Shown: in pieces, positions 36,863 through 43,999 of the stretch
Layout: each line of letters begins with the position of its first letter
How positions within the stretch are numbered: position 1 is the stretch's first letter
From: Agaribacillus aureus
Lineage (GTDB): Bacteria; Bacteroidota; Bacteroidia; Cytophagales; Cyclobacteriaceae
Direction: 5' to 3'
Assembly: GCA_030442055.1 (NCBI GenBank)
Contig: JAUJEB010000001.1
Span: 2,976,001-3,040,000, forward strand
DNA length: 64,000 nt
Notes under the pieces: generated by a model
Seen by the model: only the letters and a program-made list of their open reading frames with translations
Told to the model about the DNA's origin: nothing
Database searches by the model: none
Position numbers and translations under genes: made by a program

Positions 36863-37831
36863 ATGAAAAAACCGTTATTTTCTCTCCTCTTGTTGCTTCT
36901 ATCCCATCTGGTGTTGGGGCAAAACAATGTCTTTATCGGACAATATTTTAAGATCATGCCTGCGTTTGCCCCCGGGTTAACCGGAGCCAACAACTTTCTT
37001 GACATCAAAACGGGAGCCAGAAATCAATGGGCAGACGTAGAAGAGGCACCGAAGACGCAGTTTTTTTCGGCCAATGGAACGATAAGGCCCGGAGGAAACG
37101 CTTATAAACACAATTCGCACCAGGTCAATGACCCGAGTCCATATGTTGAAAAGCCCGTAAAGATCGGTTTGGGTGGATATGTGATCAATGACCAGGTAGG
37201 TGGATTCAAACAGACGGAAGGGCTGATTTCTACAGCAGTGCATGTAAACATCCATAAGGATATCAATCTATCCCTGGGGGTATCAGGCGGACTCAACCAT
37301 ACAAGACTGGACGTGGATTACCTGACCGTACGCGATCCGAATGATCAAACATATAACGACTACCTGGCTAGTGGATTCCAACGAAACAGTTTAAAACTCC
37401 TCTTTGGATTATCCGCCTACTCGGACCAATTCTACTTTAGCTATGCCCTGATGAACTTGTACCCATCTCGCGATGATCGAGCCGTTCATGACAGGCAAAT
37501 CGCCCACCACATCATCGGAGGTTATAGCTACGCGCTGGACTCACAATTTGAGGTCATACCCAATTTCCACGCCAGAAAAACAGACCAGCAGAAACTCTTG
37601 CTCGACATGGGCACACGTATCAGGTATCAGCGAAATGCATATATCGGTATTTCGTATCGGACCAACCAGTATTTTGTTTCCATGCTTGGCTTTACGGTGA
37701 ATGACTTGTTGGACCTCGGATATTCATTTGAATGGGCAGCAGCAAACTCGTCCCTCCCCAATTTAGGCGGTCATGAGATTGTCCTTGGATTGAGACTTTT
37801 CAATCATGGCAAATACGTACCGATGTGGTAA
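36863..37831 (+). CDS. T9SS-associated PorP/SprF-family outer-membrane protein
   Basis: 322 aa. Signal peptide MKKPLFSLLLLLLSHLVLGQ. Family landmarks: QYFKIMPAFAPGLTGANNFLDI near the N terminus (usually NPAFAG in this family), ARNQWADVEEAPKTQFFSANGTI, GLGGYVINDQVGGFKQTEGLISTAV, and a barrel ending HEIVLGLRLF. PorP/SprF proteins anchor or pass specific T9SS cargo with type B domains, usually encoded next door (SprB-SprF). Here the preceding cargo gene is reduced to the relic at 36766-36843. The WD40-like gene follows after 38 bp. Confidence 0.9.
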   Translation: MKKPLFSLLLLLLSHLVLGQNNVFIGQYFKIMPAFAPGLTGANNFLDIKTGARNQWADVEEAPKTQFFSANGTIRPGGNAYKHNSHQVNDPSPYVEKPVKIGLGGYVINDQVGGFKQTEGLISTAVHVNIHKDINLSLGVSGGLNHTRLDVDYLTVRDPNDQTYNDYLASGFQRNSLKLLFGLSAYSDQFYFSYALMNLYPSRDDRAVHDRQIAHHIIGGYSYALDSQFEVIPNFHARKTDQQKLLLDMGTRIRYQRNAYIGISYRTNQYFVSMLGFTVNDLLDLGYSFEWAAANSSLPNLGGHEIVLGLRLFNHGKYVPMW

Positions 37832-37869
37832 TCGGCTTTTCTTAAAACAACTAATAATCTGACAGAAAT

Positions 37870-40221
37870 ATGAAATACTATCTAATACTTTTTCTTACAC
37901 TCACTTGCATTCCTTTTGTCAATAGGGCGCAACGAATCGTTATGAAAGAATATCCGAAAGCGCTCACTGAAATGGTCAACACACCGGCAGAAGAGCTGTT
38001 GCCAATATTGTCCCCCGATGGTAACAGATTATATTTTGTGCGCTCGTTTTACGAACAAAATATCGGTGGGCAAAATGCAGGGCAGGACATTTGGTTTACA
38101 GATAAAGATGAATTAGGCCGGTGGAAAGAGGCCGTCAACCTGAAGAAACTCAACTCAGAGCTGAACAATGCAGTCATTGGCACCAACGGGAGTAATTCAC
38201 TCTTCCTACTCAACTCATACGCCAGTAGGGCTACCACAAGAACGCATGGCATCGCTTTGACCTATAGGGTCAATGATAAATGGACAGCCCCTGTCGACTT
38301 TCCGTTTGAGATTCCGGTTCAGGGAGATCTGCGCTCCTACTATATCAGTCCGGAGCAGGATGTGATCATCTATTCCAAAGCAAGCGCTGTCTCGTATGGT
38401 AAGGAAGATCTCCACCTGTACTATAAAGAAAATAATGCCTGGGAGGGTCCTATTCATTTAGATCAAACCATCAATTCACCGGGGTCTGATATCTCCCCCT
38501 TTCTCACACATGACAAAAAGGTTTTGTTCTTTTCTTCCAACGGACACGAAGGAGTGGGCGGTTTTGATATTTTTATGACAGAAAGACTCAACGAATCTTC
38601 CTGGGAAAAGTGGTCCCCAGTCACCAATGTTGGGGATCTGATCAATACCGAAGGATTTGATGCTTACTTTTCTACCTATCCATCTGGCCAATCCTACTAT
38701 ACCTCTGAGGGGCGCAACGGTTCACTGGATATCCACAGCACCCAAATAAGCATTACGCTCAAAAACCAGTCGACTGATACTCTGATCGTCCCTAACGACT
38801 CTGTGTTCCAGGTATTAAATACCCTGGCACTCAATTCAGATCGGCTTGACGAAGTGATCAAGGAAGATGCATCCTATCTGTTGAGATTGGCAAGCTTCGG
38901 TCTTTTTCAAGACGCACTTTTCCTAAACCTGATCGTGAGTCATTCGAAAGTGAACACCGATCTGGAGGTGATAAATACCGCTGACCGTATCATAAATAAA
39001 CATACGGTTCGGCTAGTTAGAGGCACAGAAGGCCCTAATATCCTTACTCAGCTCAGAAAAGAGAGCGTTTCGCAGCAAAACATTATCCATACGACCCAGG
39101 ACGCGTGTCATGAGCTGGCCAGCGACCTGGCAAGCAGAATCAGAGCCACGAGGCTCATGATCAGTTCCTATGGTTCGACTCATGACCTGGAAATACTAGG
39201 TCTGCTAGCTGCCAATGCGCGGTTAAAAAAGGCGGTCAGCAACCTTTTTGATCAGAATGCCCAGCTTAAAATTCAACTTCACGATGCCGGTCGTTTTACT
39301 GCAGGTTTGATCCGGCAATTGAACGAAAACAACCACTTGCTTCAAAGCATTTATAACGACTGGAAAAGGAACCTCAACCGAATCAAGCAGGCGATTGAGA
39401 ACAACAACACAGAAAACGGCCTTCTATCCAGAGTTCGACACTCATTGGCATTCGCCGACTCCATTAACCTGGTAATGAAAGATTACCTGGTAAAGGATTT
39501 GATGATGCAAAATGCGAACGGTCCTATGGGAAGCCTGAAGGATCGCCTGGTAACGGTGAATGAAAACTATATCCCGTACATACACAACTTGCAAAAACAC
39601 TTTACCTATGGCGGTTCGAATCGGCAGTTGAGCTTAAAAAATTCAGCACACCTTCAGACGATACAGAAGAACACCTCTCCTATTCAATCCCTGCCTGATG
39701 GACAAAGGTCAAATCATGACCTTGGAGGGGTCCCGGACCCCAGGCCAGCAGTCTTGTCGCTGATCGCTAAAAACGCCAGTGCATACCTGGATTTGGATAC
39801 ACTGGTCAACCCTGCCAATTTGAAGACGATCCAATCCATCGAAAGCAATAACCTCAAACTGGCGGAAAAAATGCTCGAGTGGGGCGTGTTACTTCAGGAG
39901 TTCTTCCTGAAGTCTGCAAAAACGATCCATGATAAAAGAACCATTCTTATCGACCCTTCAGAATTAACAGATAATATGAAAATAAGCGGATATACGGTGC
40001 AGATCGTGGCAACAAACAGGGGTATTCCGCCCAACGAGGCCTATATGGCAAAGTTTCGTAACGAAACCGTGAGAATGAGCAGTGGGCTGGACGGACTTGA
40101 TCGCTACTACCTCCGTAAATTCAATACGAAAAAAGAAGCGATACGAAACATGCGAAAGTTGCGCGCTCGGGGATTTTCGGATGTGTTTGTAAGAGCTGTT
40201 GCAGAGTACAATCGGCTTTGA
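37870..40221 (+). CDS. PD40/WD40-like protein with coiled coil and SPOR-like C terminus
   Basis: 783 aa. Signal peptide (about 1-21), then beta-propeller-type repeats (ELLPILSPDGNRLYFVRSF, ISPFLTHDKKVLFFSSNGHEGVGGFDIFMTE, FDAYFSTYPSGQSYYTSEGRNGSLDI), as in PorE-type T9SS proteins. Residues about 300-650 are largely helical. The last 75 (SGYTVQIVATNRGIPPNEAY...RYYLRKFNTKKEAIRNMRKLRARGFSDVFVRAV) resemble a SPOR peptidoglycan-binding domain. PorE proteins usually end in an OmpA domain, so here a different wall-binding module appears to serve. It probably ties the PorP partner to the cell wall (inference). Confidence 0.75.
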   Translation: MKYYLILFLTLTCIPFVNRAQRIVMKEYPKALTEMVNTPAEELLPILSPDGNRLYFVRSFYEQNIGGQNAGQDIWFTDKDELGRWKEAVNLKKLNSELNNAVIGTNGSNSLFLLNSYASRATTRTHGIALTYRVNDKWTAPVDFPFEIPVQGDLRSYYISPEQDVIIYSKASAVSYGKEDLHLYYKENNAWEGPIHLDQTINSPGSDISPFLTHDKKVLFFSSNGHEGVGGFDIFMTERLNESSWEKWSPVTNVGDLINTEGFDAYFSTYPSGQSYYTSEGRNGSLDIHSTQISITLKNQSTDTLIVPNDSVFQVLNTLALNSDRLDEVIKEDASYLLRLASFGLFQDALFLNLIVSHSKVNTDLEVINTADRIINKHTVRLVRGTEGPNILTQLRKESVSQQNIIHTTQDACHELASDLASRIRATRLMISSYGSTHDLEILGLLAANARLKKAVSNLFDQNAQLKIQLHDAGRFTAGLIRQLNENNHLLQSIYNDWKRNLNRIKQAIENNNTENGLLSRVRHSLAFADSINLVMKDYLVKDLMMQNANGPMGSLKDRLVTVNENYIPYIHNLQKHFTYGGSNRQLSLKNSAHLQTIQKNTSPIQSLPDGQRSNHDLGGVPDPRPAVLSLIAKNASAYLDLDTLVNPANLKTIQSIESNNLKLAEKMLEWGVLLQEFFLKSAKTIHDKRTILIDPSELTDNMKISGYTVQIVATNRGIPPNEAYMAKFRNETVRMSSGLDGLDRYYLRKFNTKKEAIRNMRKLRARGFSDVFVRAVAEYNRL

Positions 40222-40287
40222 TCATTACACATCACCTCCCGGAGTACGGTCAATAATCACGTAGTAAGGACCATTTACATAATCTTA

Positions 40288-40329
40288 ACATGACTTTAAA
40301 TCCGGGTTCTCTCGGATTTAAAGTCATGT
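40288..40329 (+). terminator. Long perfect hairpin after the PorP/WD40 operon
   Basis: A 17-bp perfect stem (40288-40304 with 40313-40329, core GACTTTAAATCCG/CGGATTTAAAGTC) and an 8-nt loop, 67 bp behind the stop. No T-run follows, but the stem strength suggests transcript end or 3' stabilisation. Confidence 0.65.
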
Positions 40330-40427
40330 CAAGGCTCATGAAACAAAATTTACCAAAAACTTAATTAGGTAAGAAGCTTAAGTAGGGAATAGTACTAATA
40401 AATGATTCAAGAAAACCCATAACCAAA

Positions 40428-40598
40428 ATGAATTCGCAAAATGCAATAATATCCTATGCAACCCCATTTAAGGCGTGGATAACGATTCAGCACCAGATTG
40501 ATCCACAATTTCATTTCTTTGATAGTGTACAGAATTTTATAACCCTAAGTGATGGTTTGGGTACCTGTAAAAAAAGAAAGGAGGTGATCAATGGCTAA
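40428..40598 (+). CDS. Small protein, coupled to the next gene
   Basis: 56 aa, ATG at 40428, ending TAA at 40596 inside the next gene's start (ATGGCTAA, 8-bp overlap). No signal peptide or motif; aromatic-rich (IDPQFHFFDSVQNFITL). Overlap with the next gene supports it as a real coupled frame, but the family is unknown. Confidence 0.4.
   Translation: MNSQNAIISYATPFKAWITIQHQIDPQFHFFDSVQNFITLSDGLGTCKKRKEVING
40575..40589 (+). promoter_or_regulatory. Unusually perfect Shine-Dalgarno sequence
   Basis: AGAAAGGAGGTGATC is the exact complement of the 16S rRNA 3' tail as known from Bacteroidota (GATCACCTCCTTTCT). AGGAGG (40579-40584) stands 6 nt before ATG 40591, the best spacing. Members of this phylum rarely use Shine-Dalgarno pairing, so a 15-nt match is striking. 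It sits in the coding end of the preceding frame. Confidence 0.7.
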
Positions 40599-40836
40599 GT
40601 TTATGCTATCACTTTCAGCACTGGTCTGCCTCTCGTTGGCTTTTGTTTTTAGTTGTATGTTATTGTTCATATCTACTGAGTTGTTTAGAGAGTTCTTAAC
40701 CATGATGGGTTATTTTGAGTCCGAAAGACAGGTCATATTGTCAACGGCGGAAGTGAGTATGAAAGTAAGCGTGTTTATATGTGTCTTTTTATGGGCGCTG
40801 CTTACTGCGCTATCCTCTCCCAAAAAAGGAATGTGA
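40591..40836 (+). CDS. Small two-helix membrane protein
   Basis: 81 aa. Helix 1 LSALVCLSLAFVFSCMLLFI, helix 2 VSVFICVFLWALLTAL, with an acidic loop between (GYFESERQVILS). No family recognised. Start fixed by the strong ribosome-binding site 6 nt upstream. Confidence 0.65.
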   Translation: MAKFMLSLSALVCLSLAFVFSCMLLFISTELFREFLTMMGYFESERQVILSTAEVSMKVSVFICVFLWALLTALSSPKKGM

Positions 40837-41001
40837 CCATTCTTGACTTCCGGTCTTTTCTTCGATCTCCCCGGGAAGACTTAGGATATGAAGTGAACTT
40901 AGAATCTCCGGTTTTAGCCTAACGCACGGTACATGTGCCCTATGTAAGAGATCGTCAAAAATGCCAAACAAAGGTAAATGCGTCGATCTATAGAGTTAGG
41001 T

Positions 41002-41319
41002 ATGTCAAGTAGAGATGTTGAAACAGGACCTGATTATGACCTGATACGTCAATTCGCCAATGAGTTATCAACCCGTGGCATCCATCATGAAAGAGCCAAC
41101 TGGATAGATAATCCCACGGTGATCCTGAAAAAAAGAGAATTGAGTTCATATACGTATACCACGATCATGCTCTACGCATATGAAAATGGGAGTATAAAGG
41201 TCGTAGTCATTTCCGGTCATGATTCGCAACCGTTGGGAGAGCTGTATCTACGTGTGTCATCTCCTCTCAATATTATGTGGGATCTACAAGAGCTGGGTTT
41301 GTTTGATTTCAGGAAATGA
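41002..41319 (+). CDS. Hypothetical protein
   Basis: 105 aa from ATG 41002 (MSSRDVETGPDYDLIRQF); an upstream in-frame ATG at 40978 would add eight residues. The pattern of an N-terminal helix, short beta strands (ILKKRELSSYTYTTIMLYAYENGSIKVVVISG) and the absence of a signal peptide suggest a small cytoplasmic alpha/beta protein. No motif recognised. Confidence 0.5.
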   Translation: MSSRDVETGPDYDLIRQFANELSTRGIHHERANWIDNPTVILKKRELSSYTYTTIMLYAYENGSIKVVVISGHDSQPLGELYLRVSSPLNIMWDLQELGLFDFRK

Positions 41320-41891
41320 AGCCTTGCTATAATACGCTCGAAACATAAATAGTCGCGGCTTACCCATGGAACAACTTATTGGTCATTAGTTTATTTAACC
41401 TGGACGCTGAACTCGTTTCAGGGTCTCCCTATTTACCCGCTCGTTCGCAAATGTTTTGCGATCGAAACCTAAAGGATCCGAATCGCTCACCGGGCAATCC
41501 CGGATGTCCGGGAGCGTCGAGGATTGCAAGCAAAACTCGGGATGAAAACCTTTAACGGAAAAAATAGAAGATACCTTCACCTCGATTACTGATCCCCCAA
41601 ATTTTCCGCTTGATCCCTCTTAACGCTTGTCCTTATTCGGTTATTGGGGAATTCCAGCGCAATTAATTGCACACCTTGTTATGCGCTCAGCGCTTCGGAA
41701 ATCATGTCCCGAAAATTGTCCATGCTTTAGTATCGTATATCCATTCCCTGGACTTTCGTTTTTCCTCAAATTTGCATTGTAATTCACTAAACAAGAATCA
41801 ATGAAAATTAAAAACCTAATCAAATTAAGAAGCCTGGTTTTAGTTCCAGGCATAGCAAATCAATCATATTCACAAGCTAAAAAGTAACACA
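41320..41891. repeat. Intergenic stretch with a 53-bp repeat shared with 53.5 kb
   Basis: 41417-41469 matches 53556-53608 at 51 of 53 positions (TTCAGGGTCTCCC, TTTACCCGCTC, TCGCAAATGTTTTGCGA). TCGCAAA/TTTTGCGA inside is nearly palindromic. A second short palindrome, AATCCCGGATGTCCGGGA, lies near 41495. Otherwise no gene is visible. Confidence 0.7.
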
Positions 41892-42518
41892 ATGAAAAAC
41901 GCGAAAAATGAAAAAATTGGATTATTAGTAATTATGGGCACAAAACCAGGTAAGGAACAAGCCGTTAAGGACTTTCTTCTTGGTGGATTGTCATTAGTAC
42001 ATGCAGAACCCAAAACAGAATCCTGGCTTGCCTTTCAGATAAACGAAAGAACCTATGGGATTTATGACACCTTTGAAGCAGAAGAAGGCAGACAGGCGCA
42101 TTTAACAGGAGAGGTAGCCAAAGCCCTTTTAGCCAATGCAGGAGAGCTCTTAGATGACTTTGATGCAAGCAGAGACATCAAAACAATTGATTTAATCGCA
42201 AGTAACCATAAATCCGGTAACCAAAACAATGGTTTGTTAGTGATTATGAAAGCAAAGGAAGGCAAGACCGGGGAGGTAGAAGATTTCTTACAAGCCGGTA
42301 AGGCATTGGTAGGAGACGAACCGGCTACCTTGTCGTGGTACGCATTCAAGATCAATGCAAACACTTACGCCATTTTTGATACTTTTTCGGATGACGGGGG
42401 AAGAAATGCACATTTAACAGGAAAAGTGGCAACGGCATTAATGGAAAATGCGCCGATCATACTTGAAGATTTTGAAGCTTCGGCCATTCAAAAAATAGAT
42501 ATTTTAGCTTCAAAATAA
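41892..42518 (+). CDS. Tandem antibiotic-biosynthesis-monooxygenase (ABM)-like protein
   Basis: 208 aa made of two homologous halves of about 95 residues. Half 1: GLLVIMGTKPGKEQAVKDFL, then TYGIYDTFEAEEGRQAHLTG. Half 2: GLLVIMKAKEGKTGEVEDFL, then TYAIFDTFSDDGGRNAHLTG. Each half is a ferredoxin-like ABM fold that normally dimerises, so the fusion is an intramolecular dimer. Proteins of this kind act on small quinone-like or aldehyde compounds, but the substrate is unknown. An intrinsic terminator closes it before the AraC gene. Confidence 0.8.
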   Translation: MKNAKNEKIGLLVIMGTKPGKEQAVKDFLLGGLSLVHAEPKTESWLAFQINERTYGIYDTFEAEEGRQAHLTGEVAKALLANAGELLDDFDASRDIKTIDLIASNHKSGNQNNGLLVIMKAKEGKTGEVEDFLQAGKALVGDEPATLSWYAFKINANTYAIFDTFSDDGGRNAHLTGKVATALMENAPIILEDFEASAIQKIDILASK

Positions 42519-42532
42519 TTGTTGATTTTTAG

Positions 42533-42555
42533 AAAGGAGTGTCTAACACTCCTTT
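42533..42555 (+). terminator. Intrinsic terminator
   Basis: AAAGGAGTGT/ACACTCCTTT, 10-bp perfect stem with CTA loop, followed by CGTTTTATTTTT. It ends the ABM transcript. Confidence 0.9.
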
Positions 42556-42605
42556 CGTTTTATTTTTGAATTGGAATAAGTAAATTACGCTTGCAATAAT
42601 TTACA

Positions 42606-43469
42606 ATGGCTAAAATTATTATCGACAAACAAAATGGCGAGCTGGCTTTTAGATTAGAAAAGTTCGACAACCTAAGTCAGTTTGACCATTTGCAGCGAAA
42701 AAATTATTATTCCATCATTCTTTTAAAAGGAGGAGCCTACCATCTGGCGGTAGATTTTTCCAGGTATGAACTTCAAGGAAATCAGATGATTTGCCTAGCA
42801 CCATACCAACCTTTTATGATTACTTCCATAGAAGAATGTTCCGGACATTTATTGAACTTCCATCCCGATTTTTTTTGTACCTATCGTCATCAAAATGAAA
42901 TTGAAACTGAAGGAATTCTTTTTAATAATTTCCATGGGCTTCCCTATTTTCAAATTGCCGAAGGAGCTCTGTTTTATAATTTGATCGATCAGATTTCAAG
43001 AGAGATGGATAAGGACTCTATCGCTCAACATGAAGTTTTGGTGGCTTTTTTAAAGGTATTTTTAATAGAGGCTGTCAGACAAAAAAGACAATTTGATCAA
43101 GAAATTGTTCCACAGATTTCAGATTCCAAATCAGAGGTTTTACAAAATTTAGTAGATGCGATTGAGAGTAATTATTCTAAGTTACACTCTGCTCAGGAAT
43201 ATGCTGATGTGCTATGTGTTAGCGCTAAAACACTAGCGGGTATTTCAAAAAAGTATCTTAATCAAACACCTACATCCTTAATTTCCAATAGGATCATTAT
43301 AGAAGCTAAAAGAGAACTTTATTTGACCGCTAAGCCGGTGAAACAAATAGCCGCTATTTTAGGCTATGATGATGAGTTTTATTTTAGTCGATTCTTTAAA
43401 AAGAAAGTTGGGGTTTCTCCGCACGTTTATAGGAAGACCGTCGGCTTTGCTAAACTAGAATCAGAATAA
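42606..43469 (+). CDS. AraC-family transcriptional regulator
   Basis: 287 aa. The N-terminal cupin-like sensor (about 15-120; YYSIILLKGGAYHLAVDFSRYELQGNQMICLAPYQPF and a GHLLNFHPDFF strand) is followed by the C-terminal double helix-turn-helix (about 185-283; QEYADVLCVSAKTLAGISKKY and PVKQIAAILGYDDEFYFSRFFKKKVGVSPHVYR). It probably responds to a small molecule and may control the ABM gene just upstream. Its output domain is not close to that of the hybrid regulator, so it is a less likely owner of the 21-bp repeat operators. Confidence 0.9.
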   Translation: MAKIIIDKQNGELAFRLEKFDNLSQFDHLQRKNYYSIILLKGGAYHLAVDFSRYELQGNQMICLAPYQPFMITSIEECSGHLLNFHPDFFCTYRHQNEIETEGILFNNFHGLPYFQIAEGALFYNLIDQISREMDKDSIAQHEVLVAFLKVFLIEAVRQKRQFDQEIVPQISDSKSEVLQNLVDAIESNYSKLHSAQEYADVLCVSAKTLAGISKKYLNQTPTSLISNRIIIEAKRELYLTAKPVKQIAAILGYDDEFYFSRFFKKKVGVSPHVYRKTVGFAKLESE

Positions 43470-43999
43470 TTTCTTTTTGCAGTTAAGAGTTGCCCATAAC
43501 CTTTTGTAAATTTTATTGCATTCGACAAAAGGAACTTAGTTAGACGTTAGCGCTAACTTTAGCCCTCGTTAGTGTTTTCACCAACAGATCAACCGAAAAT
43601 ACAAATGAAGTTTACAAGCTAAAGGAGATAGGTATGCCTGGAGCTCATCGGTTATCTTAGATTACCTGTTTGTTGGTGACAACCCCCAACAAAGGCATTG
43701 AAGGTTCCGAAAATAATCCCGTCCCGGAAGGGACTCAATTAAGGAAAATCAGCCTGGGATCACCCATCTGCTGTTTCTCACATAGATTTTAACGGTTTTC
43801 GCACAGCTCCTTCACCCCTCCTTCGCCAACTTTGTACTACATATAATAATTAATATTGTTATATGTATCTAATTTTTTCAACCCCTTATATGGAGGAGCA
43901 TGGGAGGCGGTTGAAAATATAAGTGATAAGGGAATCAACGAAAAAACATGTCACCGTTACCCTCAGCGGAGTTAAGTATTATTAAAAAAGACAAAGATC
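43470..43999 (+). promoter_or_regulatory. Array promoter and leader of the 44.0-kb surface protein
   Basis: No separate gene. TCACATAG (43778-43785) and TCGCACAG (43799-43806) are 21 bp apart; CAACTTTG (43827-43834) takes the -7 place 20 bp later. The leader holds TTTTCAACC (43875-43883) pairing with GGTTGAAAA (43909-43917) and the GTTACCCTCAGCGGAG block with frame MSPLPSAE; the second hairpin and the GGGAGGCG motif are missing in this copy. GGCATTGAAGGTTCCG at about 43695 is shared with 46965. Confidence 0.75.
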
